DNA of 6,199 bases from DASUZD01 sp036377055 (GTDB lineage: Bacteria > Actinomycetota > Thermoleophilia > Gaiellales > Gaiellaceae). Shown here one piece after another: positions 1 to 5,992 of this stretch; positions within the stretch are counted from its first letter, which is position 1, and every line of letters starts with the position of its first letter. Where the stretch lies: the NCBI GenBank assembly GCA_036377055.1, contig DASUZD010000274.1, positions 1-6,199 of the forward strand. Direction: 5' to 3'. A program made the position numbers and the translations under genes. The notes beneath the pieces are model-generated. The model was given only the letters and a program-made list of their open reading frames with translations, was not told the DNA's origin and searched no databases.

Positions 1-1257
1 CTGCGTCATCCGCGTCGGATGCAAGGAGCAGAAGAGGCGGTAGACGCCGGGCCGCGTGAAGCGGTGGCGATACGTCCCGCGGATCATCGACGGGGAGGCG
101 AAGCCGACGGGGCCGGTCGCGAGCGTGACGTCGTGCGCGACGCGGCCGATGAACCGCCACATAAACGTCGTCCCGCGGCGGATCGCGACGCGCTCGACGC
201 CGTAGCGGTAGTCGCCGACCCAGGTGCCCCGCGCGTGCGCAAGCGGCCCTGAGGGCTTCTTCAGGAGCATCACCGAGACGGGCGTCGCACGCGTCGGCGG
301 CGGTCGCGGCGAGTCGAAGCTCTCGCAGCCGGAGACGGGCCCGGGGGCGAGGAAGAGGAGCGCGATCCCCATCACGCGCATGTGCGGGCGCGAGTCATCG
401 TACGTGGCGGTGATGCGGGCGACGTCGCCGGCGCGGACGGGGCGGCCTGAGCCGTCGCTGAACTCGCTCATCGCGAGCGGACCGGGCTCGTGCATGATCG
501 GGATCGGCTCGAAGCCGCCCCAGGTCGGGTACGAGGTGTAGAGCGAGCCGCCGCACGTCGCGTCCGAGATGTCGACCGAGATCCCGCCGCCGTGCAGGTG
601 TGCGCCCCCGGCCACGAACCGGCCACCCTCGGGCATCGTGAACTCGGCGTGCTGCTCGTACGTCGACCCCGGACCGCGCGTGCCGGGCACGGTGAAGATC
701 GGGTCTGCGGAGCAGTTCCGGACGTCGAACCAGTACGGCTTCACCGGCGTCAGGCTCTCGCCGGTCGCGTAGCGGACCGTGTAGCGGAGGTAGACCGTCT
801 GGTCGAAGGCATGGTGGTTCATCAGCATGTAGAGCAGGCCCCAGACGTCCGTGCCGCGATTCGGGTAGCCGTAGCCGTCGGGGAGCGCGATGCTCGTGTG
901 CTCCTCGCCCTCCGCGTAGAAGCGCTGAACCGGGAACGGCGTCGCGCGCCCGTCGTAGCCGCGGAAGCTCGTGCAGGTCAGGTCCGGGTACATGACCTTC
1001 CCGAACACGACGTGGTGGAGCATCACGTGGTGGGCGGGCACGACGTTTCCCGCCGCGTCGACGACGTCGGCGCTCATGCCGACGACGTAGCCGTCGACCT
1101 GCGGAGACTCGGCTCGCTGCGCCGCCTGGACGACGCCGTACGCGCCGACCTCGATCGGACCGGTCCGGAAGGTGAGCGTCTCGATCGCCGCGAGCGCACT
1201 GCCCGGAAGGAGGAGCGCAGCGACGGCGGCGACGAGGACGAAACGGCCGAGGCGCAC
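1..1257 (-). CDS. Secreted multicopper protein: PHM/SURNod19-like region plus C-terminal cupredoxin (3' end cut off)
   Basis: This is a probable exported copper-binding protein; 419 codons are present and the C-terminus lies outside the window. The GTG start gives a clear signal peptide: a basic start (residues 1-5), a hydrophobic core and an ALA-A type cleavage site near residue 23. Residues about 28-310 resemble the SURNod19 / copper type II monooxygenase (peptidylglycine hydroxylating) fold: RTGPIEVG, VDGYVVGMSADVVDAAG, a VMLHHVVF di-histidine (H81, H82), NHH (H148-H149), an AHLH HxH pair (H220, H222) and candidate Met ligands near 293-296. Residues about 325-419 look like a cupredoxin domain with H375 in AHDV and the type-1 copper motif CSLHPTRM (C410, H413, M417). 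Substrate and catalytic activity are unknown; redox function is inferred from ligands only. No Shine-Dalgarno precedes the GTG; a TACAGT box lies 8 nt upstream, suggesting a leaderless mRNA. Few residues are probably missing, because the copper motif usually lies close to the domain end. Confidence 0.85.
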   Translation of the reverse strand, partial: MRLGRFVLVAAVAALLLPGSALAAIETLTFRTGPIEVGAYGVVQAAQRAESPQVDGYVVGMSADVVDAAGNVVPAHHVMLHHVVFGKVMYPDLTCTSFRGYDGRATPFPVQRFYAEGEEHTSIALPDGYGYPNRGTDVWGLLYMLMNHHAFDQTVYLRYTVRYATGESLTPVKPYWFDVRNCSADPIFTVPGTRGPGSTYEQHAEFTMPEGGRFVAGGAHLHGGGISVDISDATCGGSLYTSYPTWGGFEPIPIMHEPGPLAMSEFSDGSGRPVRAGDVARITATYDDSRPHMRVMGIALLFLAPGPVSGCESFDSPRPPPTRATPVSVMLLKKPSGPLAHARGTWVGDYRYGVERVAIRRGTTFMWRFIGRVAHDVTLATGPVGFASPSMIRGTYRHRFTRPGVYRLFCSLHPTRMTQ

Positions 1258-1265
1258 GGGAAACG

Positions 1266-1271
1266 ACTGTA
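1266..1271 (-). promoter_or_regulatory. Predicted -10 box for the copper-protein gene
   Basis: On the minus strand TACAGT ends 8 nt before the GTG at 1257, placing the expected transcription start at or next to the start codon. It overlaps a small palindrome (CTGT-A-ACAG, 1267-1275). No convincing -35 box is visible. Confidence 0.45.
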
Positions 1272-1301
1272 ACAGCGGCAGGCCGGCGTGTCTCGCGCCG
1301 C

Positions 1302-1307
1302 TAGAAT
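1302..1307 (+). promoter_or_regulatory. Predicted -10 box for the small membrane protein gene
   Basis: TAGAAT (one mismatch to TATAAT) ends 8 nt before the GTG at 1316. No ribosome binding site fits in the gap, so a leaderless transcript is the simplest reading. No good -35 box is seen 16-18 nt upstream. Confidence 0.5.
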
Positions 1308-1315
1308 CCGCGAAC

Positions 1316-1543
1316 GTGAGCTGGCTCTGGATCGCCCTGCTCGCCTGTGCGGTCGCCGCCCTCGTCGGAGCCGAGTGGCCGCGTCTCTCCGAGCGGCTCG
1401 GCGCGGACGCGCGCAGGAAGCGCGAACGCGCGCGCCGGAAGCAGAGCCTGAAGGTGCTGCGAAACGAGAGCGAGGAGTTCGCGGCAAGCGTCGAGCGCGA
1501 TCTCCGCAGCCTGCCGACGACCGAAGAGCGGAACCGCTCTTAG
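1316..1543 (+). CDS. Small single-pass membrane protein, 75 aa, unknown function
   Basis: I do not recognise a family. The 75-residue product starts with a hydrophobic segment (residues about 3-19, WLWIALLACAVAALVG). A very basic stretch rich in Arg/Lys follows (about 23-46, with RRKRERARRKQ), then an acidic/basic helical tail ending ERNRS. The positive-inside rule predicts the N-terminus outside and a cytoplasmic, probably helical tail. The GTG start was chosen because it begins just before the hydrophobic segment and sits 8 nt behind a TAGAAT box; the upstream open frame has a low-complexity, uncoded look. It diverges from the copper-protein gene. Its last 4 bases overlap the end of the convergent delta-60 gene, with both stops inside a perfect inverted repeat. 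Confidence 0.72.
   Translation: MSWLWIALLACAVAALVGAEWPRLSERLGADARRKRERARRKQSLKVLRNESEEFAASVERDLRSLPTTEERNRS
1524..1541. terminator. Perfect inverted repeat at the convergent gene ends, candidate bidirectional terminator
   Basis: AAGAGCGG (1524-1531) and CCGCTCTT (1534-1541) are exact reverse complements separated by two bases. They give a 7-bp stem with a 4-base loop, or 8 bp on paper. The repeat covers the last codons of both convergent genes, and the stop codons (plus TAG 1541-1543, minus TAA 1542-1540) overlap at its right edge. Being symmetric, it can fold in both transcripts. There is no long U-tract on either side, so intrinsic termination is unproven. Confidence 0.5.
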
Positions 1544-2850
1544 TCCCGGAACCTCGTCGTCACTCGGCCGCCGTTTCCGAAGGTGCGGTCGAGCTGGCCG
1601 CGCGAGGTATACCGCGCGAGCGCGAAGGAGCCGGCGCCGCCGCCTGCCGCGACGATCTTCCCGTCGGGCTGGATCACGATCGCGTGGACGGACGCGTTCC
1701 CGTCGAACTCGGTGAGCACCTTGCCGCCGTCGCCGAAGCTCCGATCGAGCCTGCCGTCGGCGGTATAGCGAACGAGCGCGAAGTCGTCGAAGCAGCAGTG
1801 CTGCTCGCCGGAGCGGCCGCTGACGTCGCTTGCGCCGGCCGCGACGATCTTCCCGTCGGGCTGGACCGCGACGGCGAGCGCCTCGTCAGTGCTCGCTAAC
1901 CCGTTGCCGTCCTGCCGTACCCCGAAAGGCGTGACGACGTCGCCGCCCTTTCCGAAGCTTCGGTCGAGTCGGCCGGTCGCCGTGTAGCGAGAGACCGCGA
2001 AGTCGTCGCCGGACTGTCCGGCGACCACGAGCTTCCCGTCACGCTGGAGTGCGAGCGCGCGGCCGTCGTTCCACGAGCCGATTGCCGTGATCACCTTGCC
2101 GCCTGTGCCGAAGCTCGGGTCGAGCCGCCCCTCGGCCGTGTACCGCTCGAGCGCGATCTTCTCGCGCTCGCCGCCGAAGCTCGTCCCGGCCGCGACGATC
2201 TTTCCGTCGCGCTGAAGTGCGACGGCCGAGGGCTGGCCACTTGGCTGGATCGTCGTGACGACGCCATGGCGGCCGAAGCGCCGGTCCAGCTTGCCCGCGG
2301 TCGTGTAGCGGGCGAGCGCAAAGCGCGAGGCGGACTTGCCGCTCGTGCCCGCGACGACGGCCTTGCCGTCCGGCTGGATCGCGAGCGAGTTCGCCCAGGC
2401 GCTGAACCCCCTCGCAGACCCGAAGCCGGTCAGCGTCTTCCCGCCGCGCCCAAACGTGGGGTCGAGGCTGCCGCGAGCGGTGTAGCGGCCGATCGCGAAG
2501 TCGTCGACGGCAGAGATTCTCCCCCGTCCGGCGACGACGAGCTTGCCGTCCCGCTGAACCGCAATCGCCGAGGCGTAGCTGTACCCGTGCGAGCCGAAGT
2601 CCGTGACCACCGTGCCGCCGGTCCCGAAGCGCGGGTCGAGCCTTCCGCGATCGTCGTAGCGGGCGAGTGCGAAACGCCAGTGGCCGGAGGCGGTCCGGCC
2701 GGCGACGACGAGCTTCCCGTCCGGCTGGAGCGCGACGGCGTAGGCGATGTCGAGGCTCGCCGCGCTGCGCTCGCCGCCCTGGATCGCGCTCGGGGCCGCG
2801 AACGCCGACAAGCCGGCGACGACCGCGGCCACGACGGCGGTTCGGCGCAT
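1540..2850 (-). CDS. Secreted delta-60 repeat (DUF5122-type beta-propeller) protein, 7 repeats
   Basis: The 436-residue product has a short signal peptide (MRRTAVVAAVVAGLSAFAAPSA, cleavage about 20-24) followed almost entirely by seven delta-60 repeats. Each repeat carries Q-P/R-DGK-(I/L)V-AG, then FAL-RYT--G-LD--FG-GG and a short beta segment. The Q of the QPDGK/QRDGK motif falls at residues 42, 99, 159, 213, 269, 330 and 394, so the period is 54-64. Repeats of this family are considered beta-propeller-like, and seven would match a closed seven-blade ring; that is inference. Repeat 3 is divergent (FGRHG, and ITAI-type segments shortened). Repeat 6 has an insertion holding adjacent cysteines (C352, C353). 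No catalytic motif is seen, so a binding or scaffolding role outside the cell is most likely. The ATG was chosen because it begins the signal peptide and lies 14 bp after the protease stop. There is no strong Shine-Dalgarno, so translational coupling is plausible. A longer in-frame extension upstream is antisense-like shadow of the protease gene. Confidence 0.93.
   Translation of the reverse strand: MRRTAVVAAVVAGLSAFAAPSAIQGGERSAASLDIAYAVALQPDGKLVVAGRTASGHWRFALARYDDRGRLDPRFGTGGTVVTDFGSHGYSYASAIAVQRDGKLVVAGRGRISAVDDFAIGRYTARGSLDPTFGRGGKTLTGFGSARGFSAWANSLAIQPDGKAVVAGTSGKSASRFALARYTTAGKLDRRFGRHGVVTTIQPSGQPSAVALQRDGKIVAAGTSFGGEREKIALERYTAEGRLDPSFGTGGKVITAIGSWNDGRALALQRDGKLVVAGQSGDDFAVSRYTATGRLDRSFGKGGDVVTPFGVRQDGNGLASTDEALAVAVQPDGKIVAAGASDVSGRSGEQHCCFDDFALVRYTADGRLDRSFGDGGKVLTEFDGNASVHAIVIQPDGKIVAAGGGAGSFALARYTSRGQLDRTFGNGGRVTTRFRD
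1549..2745 (-). repeat. Seven tandem coding repeats (delta-60), period about 160-190 bp
   Basis: The repeats are visible in DNA as recurring plus-strand blocks such as GACGATCTTCCCGTC and GAGCTTCCCGTC (for DGK-I/L-V) and CCGAAG / GTCGAG blocks (for LD--FG). Copies differ at many third positions, so they are old repeats held by protein-level selection and not a recent amplification. Confidence 0.85.
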
Positions 2851-2864
2851 CTCTACGAGCGAGG

Positions 2865-5354
2865 CTAGCCGATCGTGAACGTCGTGCGGAAGGTGCGCGT
2901 GTTCGGGAGGACGCGCGGCACGTCCTCCATGTTCTTCGACTCCTGGAAGTCCGAGGCTTGGACGATCAGGGTGTGCTTGCCTGCGCCGAGGCTGCCGATC
3001 GGGACGCGGAGCCGGCTCGTCGCGCGGCTGTAGCCGAGGCGCGTGATGCGCTTGCCGTCGATCTTCGCGACGAGGGAGAGCGGGTCGAAGCCGGACCCGT
3101 GGTCCGTGACGGCGAGCGTGAGCGCGGCGCTCGAGCGGCCGACGAGGCGGACCGAGGGCGGCGTCGTGTCGCCGATCCAGAGGCGGAACGTGAAGCGGCC
3201 TGCGCGGCTGACGCTCGGCGTGTCGAAGACGACGTCGTAGCTCCCGCGCGCGGGCAGCACCGCGGCGACGGACGGGTCCGGCGACCCGAACGCGTTCAGG
3301 TACGGGTTGAGGTCGAGCGGCAGGGCCGTGAAGCCGACGAGCCGGTTCTCGTCGCCCGCGGCGACGATCCGCGGCTGGATGCTCGCGCCCGGAGCGTGAG
3401 AGAGGACGGCGACGCCGAAGTTCGCGACTGATCGCGTGATCCGGACTCGGAAGACCTGCTCCGGTCCGTCGAGCCGCAGCGGGATTCCGAGGTCCCTGCT
3501 CGGCTCGGGATAGCGATACGTCGAGACGTTCGTCGCGCCGCGGCGGGTGTCGCCTCGGTACGTCCCGGTCCGCGAGAGGGTCGTGTGCCTCGATTGGCCG
3601 AGCTTCGGTGCCGCGACGCGGAACCAGAACGGGATCCGCCGGGTGTCCGGGCCGCGCGTCAGGACGACGAAACCAGTCACCTCGCGCTCGGTCGCGCTCC
3701 CCGAGGCGGCGACCTGGATCGTGAAGCTGCCCGGGACCGTCACGCTCGGCGGCACCCGAATCGTCAGTCCCGTCGGCGGCGACTGCAACCCGAGCGTCGC
3801 CGACCACGCGCCGGCTCCGCCCCCGGCGTCGGCGAGCGAGACGGTGCTCGAGGCGCGACCGCCAGGCCTGACTAAGCCGAGCGAGACGTCCGTCGGCGCG
3901 GCGAAGATCTTCGGGTCGTTCGCGCGCGGAAGGTCGATCACGCCGCCTCCTTCGCGCGCCGTCGAAGCCTCATTGGAGAGCGATCCGTCCGCCCACGCGG
4001 CGTCGCCGGTCAGGACGAGCGCCGACTTGAGCTGCGCGACCGTCCACGTCGGATGCCGCTCCTCGAGCAGCGCCGCCGCGCCGGCCACGTGCGGGCTCGC
4101 CATGCTCGTGCCCTGGAAGACCGCCCACTCGCCGGAGCGGCCGGGAACGGACGAGAGGATCCCCACGCCTGGAGCGCTCACGTCGGGCTTGAACGACAGC
4201 GACCACGGCGTCGGGCCCGAGGAGGAGAAGTCGGCGATGATGTCGGCGGGCGTGCCGCGCGTGCTCGTGACGGCCGCGGCGGTGATCGCTCTCGGCGCGC
4301 TTCCGGGTGACGAGACCGAGCCCGCGCCGAACTCGTCGAAGTCGTTCCCCGCCGCGACCACCGGCACGACCCCCGCGGCCGCGGCCGCGTCGATCGCCTT
4401 CACCACGATGTCTCGGCTCGGCTCGATCGCCGGCTCGCCGAGCGAAAGGTTGATCACGTTCATGCCGTCCCGAACGGCCGCCTCGATGCCGGCCGCGATC
4501 TCGGGCGAGTTGCCGTCGAGCCCAACGCCGGGGGTCGGAACCGTCAGGACGCGGTAGTTGCCGAGATAGGCGTTCGGGGCAATTCCGGAGAGCGTCGGTG
4601 CGCCCCCGAAGCCGGTGGCACGCGTGCCGTTGTTCCCGGCGGCGATCCCCGCGACATGGGTCCCGTGGAACGAGCCCTGCGGGTCGAACGGCTTGCCCTG
4701 ATTCGCGTCGCGGCGGTACGGCGGCGCGAACGATCTCGCGGCGATCACCTTGGCCGTCGTGTACGCGGCCTGGCCCTTTGGAAAGCCGGCGGGCATGGAG
4801 AAGCGAGCCGGACTGAAGAACGGGTGCGTCTGGTCGATCCCGTCGTCGATGATTCCGATCTTCATCCCGTTTCCGGCCGTCGCGAGACCCGGGCCCCAGA
4901 GCGCCGGCGCGCCGATCTGCGCGGGGCTTCGGTCGAGCAGCGCGTGGTAGCGGACGCTCGGGTAGACGGTCGCGACGCCGGGGAGGGAGCTGAGGCGGGA
5001 CTCGTCGCTCGCGGGGACGACCACGGCGATCCCGTTCGCGACGACGCTGTAGTGCCAGCGCACGAAGCTCCCGGGGGTCGTGCGCGCGATCCTGGCTGCG
5101 AGCGTCCGTTGCGCGACGGCGAGCGTCCGCCGGTACGAGACGCTCGCGGGGGCGCGGAGGTCGAGGCGGCCGTCCGCTCGCGTGGCCGAGGCGAGCCGGC
5201 GGTCGACGAGGCTTGCCTGCGCCAGCGGCGGGGCGTCGAGGGTGACCACCACCTCGACCATCCGCGGCGGCTCAGAAAAGGTGCGCGCGGCGGCAGGGCC
5301 GGCCGCGGCCAGCGCTGCGAGGACGGCGAGAACGGCGACGAGACCCCGGCTCAA
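2865..5354 (-). CDS. Secreted subtilisin-family (S8) serine protease with inhibitor-like prodomain and C-terminal beta domains
   Basis: This is an exported endopeptidase of 829 residues if translation starts at TTG 5354. Residues 1-23 form a signal peptide (SRGLVAVLAVLAALAAAGPAAA). About 33-140 resembles an I9 inhibitor/propeptide, ending in VVVPASDESRLSSLPGVATVYPS. The S8 domain (about 143-475) has a complete triad and oxyanion residue: D170 in IGIIDDGID, H230 in HGTHVAG, N337 in VVAAGND and S417 in GTSMASPHVAG. The H-S spacing of 187 leaves no room for a PA-domain insertion. About 480-582 looks like a fibronectin/Ig-like domain. The middle segment to about 728 is beta-rich. The last 100 residues begin DTTPPSVRLVG and look like a bacterial Ig-like domain. 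There is no sorting motif or C-terminal membrane anchor, so it is probably released. An ATG at 5474 would overlap the opposite-strand tRNA and add a non-signal-like leader; no GTG lies between. A TACGAT box sits 7 nt before the TTG. It is followed at 14 bp by the delta-60 gene. Confidence 0.95.
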   Translation of the reverse strand: MSRGLVAVLAVLAALAAAGPAAARTFSEPPRMVEVVVTLDAPPLAQASLVDRRLASATRADGRLDLRAPASVSYRRTLAVAQRTLAARIARTTPGSFVRWHYSVVANGIAVVVPASDESRLSSLPGVATVYPSVRYHALLDRSPAQIGAPALWGPGLATAGNGMKIGIIDDGIDQTHPFFSPARFSMPAGFPKGQAAYTTAKVIAARSFAPPYRRDANQGKPFDPQGSFHGTHVAGIAAGNNGTRATGFGGAPTLSGIAPNAYLGNYRVLTVPTPGVGLDGNSPEIAAGIEAAVRDGMNVINLSLGEPAIEPSRDIVVKAIDAAAAAGVVPVVAAGNDFDEFGAGSVSSPGSAPRAITAAAVTSTRGTPADIIADFSSSGPTPWSLSFKPDVSAPGVGILSSVPGRSGEWAVFQGTSMASPHVAGAAALLEERHPTWTVAQLKSALVLTGDAAWADGSLSNEASTAREGGGVIDLPRANDPKIFAAPTDVSLGLVRPGGRASSTVSLADAGGGAGAWSATLGLQSPPTGLTIRVPPSVTVPGSFTIQVAASGSATEREVTGFVVLTRGPDTRRIPFWFRVAAPKLGQSRHTTLSRTGTYRGDTRRGATNVSTYRYPEPSRDLGIPLRLDGPEQVFRVRITRSVANFGVAVLSHAPGASIQPRIVAAGDENRLVGFTALPLDLNPYLNAFGSPDPSVAAVLPARGSYDVVFDTPSVSRAGRFTFRLWIGDTTPPSVRLVGRSSAALTLAVTDHGSGFDPLSLVAKIDGKRITRLGYSRATSRLRVPIGSLGAGKHTLIVQASDFQESKNMEDVPRVLPNTRTFRTTFTIG

Positions 5355-5361
5355 GAGCCAG

Positions 5362-5367
5362 ATCGTA
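5362..5367 (-). promoter_or_regulatory. Predicted -10 box for the protease operon
   Basis: Minus-strand TACGAT ends 7 nt before the TTG start at 5354 and no ribosome binding site lies between them. The same geometry is seen at the two other leaderless candidates in the window. It supports the TTG as the true start, but no -35 element is recognisable. Confidence 0.4.
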
Positions 5368-5404
5368 CGCAGCGCGCGCCAGCCGCCGTTGAAACAACCG
5401 GGGC

Positions 5405-5410
5405 TACAAT
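5405..5410 (+). promoter_or_regulatory. Predicted -10 box for tRNA-Leu
   Basis: TACAAT ends 11 nt before the first base of the tRNA, which fits a short 5' leader removed by RNase P. A TTGAAA at 5389-5394 is only 10 nt upstream, too close to act as a normal -35 box for it. Confidence 0.55.
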
Positions 5411-5421
5411 GCGACGTCCGC

Positions 5422-5505
5422 GCGGATGTGGCGGAATTGGTAGACGCGCACGGTTCAGGTCCGTGTGGGGGCAACCCCGTGGAGGTTCAAGTCCTCTCAT
5501 CCGCA
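5422..5505 (+). tRNA. tRNA-Leu (anticodon CAG)
   Basis: This is a class II tRNA of 84 nt. The acceptor stem GCGGATG (5422-5428) pairs with CATCCGC (5498-5504), and the discriminator base is A5505. The D-arm contains GGAATTGGTAGACGC. The anticodon stem CACGG/CCGTG (5449-5453 / 5461-5465) encloses loop TTCAGGT with anticodon CAG at 5456-5458, which reads CUG leucine codons. A long variable arm has a GGGG/CCCC stem (5467-5478). The T stem GGAGG/CCTCT with loop TTCAAGT follows. The 3' CCA is not encoded (TGA follows), so it must be added after transcription. The neighbouring divergent gene is the protease. Confidence 0.98.
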
Positions 5506-5511
5506 TGAACG

Positions 5512-5540
5512 GCTGGGCCCCGAGTTGGATGGAGCCCAGC
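5512..5540 (+). terminator. Stem-loop just downstream of tRNA-Leu, probable terminator
   Basis: GCTGGGC (5512-5518) pairs with GCCCAGC (5534-5540). After one C/A mismatch the stem continues with CC/GG (5520-5521 / 5531-5532). It starts 7 nt after the tRNA. Only a short T-containing stretch (GACGTTCAT) follows, so strength is uncertain. Confidence 0.55.
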
Positions 5541-5578
5541 GACGTTCATAAGCGTGATGTCGTGATGCGGGCGCTACG

Positions 5579-5716
5579 TCAGCTGCGATGCGCGAGTGCG
5601 TACGCTGCCAGGACGACGAGCAGCGCAGGCACGAGCCACACCAGCACGGGATCGACGAGCCGGTGGTAGAGACGACGGCGCAGCCGTGATCGGTTGGTGC
5701 TCTGCCGCAGTTCCAA
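5579..5716 (-). CDS. Predicted 45-aa single-pass membrane protein, unknown function
   Basis: I do not recognise a family. A TTG start at 5716 behind a strong purine-rich ribosome binding tract gives a 45-residue peptide. It has a basic, hydrophilic N-terminus (ELRQSTNRSRLRRRLYHR), a hydrophobic helix (about 24-42, VLVWLVPALLVVLAAYALA) and a short tail HRS. The positive-inside rule predicts the N-terminus in the cytoplasm and the C-terminus outside. A longer in-frame start (ATG at 5839, 86 aa) exists, but its extra part is Arg-rich and unlike a folded domain, while the Shine-Dalgarno sits at the TTG. The gene faces away from the ABM-like gene and converges on the tRNA terminator. It could still be a chance frame, since the ORF is short. 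Confidence 0.5.
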   Translation of the reverse strand: MELRQSTNRSRLRRRLYHRLVDPVLVWLVPALLVVLAAYALAHRS

Positions 5717-5722
5717 GCGGTC

Positions 5723-5737
5723 TCTCCCTCCTCCCCC
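5723..5737 (-). promoter_or_regulatory. Ribosome binding tract deciding the TTG start at 5716
   Basis: The minus strand reads GGGGGAGGAGGGAGA. GGGAG ends 7 nt and AGGAGG 10 nt before the TTG. It is the only strong Shine-Dalgarno on the minus strand in this stretch and favours the 45-residue product over the longer frame. Confidence 0.5.
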
Positions 5738-5878
5738 GAGAAGAAGATGATCATCGCAGACAAGGCCTTCCGCGACAACCCGGATCTGTCGCGTCGCACG
5801 TGCGCCCAGGAGGGCTTGGCGGAACGTCGTTCGTCGCACGCGGTGCGATGCTCGTTCCGAGGGAAGGACGCAGGGAGT

Positions 5879-5901
5879 ACCCGTATCAAACCGATACGGG
5901 T
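5879..5901. promoter_or_regulatory. Perfect 9-bp inverted repeat, operator-like
   Basis: ACCCGTATC (5879-5887) and GATACGGGT (5893-5901) are exact reverse complements around a 5-bp spacer AAACC. It lies in the gap between the divergent 45-aa gene and the ABM-like gene. Symmetry and size fit a dimeric repressor site. It could also fold as a hairpin; there is no T-tract to support termination. Confidence 0.45.
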
Positions 5902-5970
5902 GCGACCGAGGACGCCGCCCAGGGGCGAGCAGCGCGCCGCGGGCGGCTCAACGGACGTTCCGCCGAGCCC

Positions 5971-5990
5971 TCCTACCTTCGTCGTAGGAT
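5971..5990 (+). promoter_or_regulatory. Candidate -10 box (TAGGAT) embedded in an inverted repeat
   Basis: TAGGAT at 5985-5990 could be the -10 of the gene at 6015, placing its start near 5997. It overlaps the right arm of TCCTAC (5971-5976) / GTAGGA (5984-5989), a 6-bp inverted repeat with a 7-bp spacer. No -35 is evident. Confidence 0.35.
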
Positions 5991-5992
5991 CG

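Noticed and set aside
490..1272. Long plus-strand frames opposite the copper-protein gene
   Set aside because: They are Arg/Val/Asp-rich shadows typical of GC-rich DNA, with no domain motif, while the minus frame has a signal peptide and copper ligands.
1540..3807. 755-residue frame with start at 3807 for the delta-60 protein
   Set aside because: The first 319 codons are an Arg/Pro-rich shadow of the protease gene; the signal peptide starts at ATG 2850.
5389..5394. TTGAAA as -35 box of the tRNA promoter
   Set aside because: It is only 10 nt from TACAAT, and normal spacing is 16-18.
2865..5474. ATG start at 5474 for the S8 protease (869 aa)
   Set aside because: It would read through the complement of the tRNA-Leu gene and adds about 40 residues ahead of a typical signal peptide; TTG 5354 starts right at that signal peptide.
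5422..5540. tRNA-Leu 3' end as an integration (att) site
   Set aside because: No second copy of the tRNA 3' end and no integrase is visible in the window.
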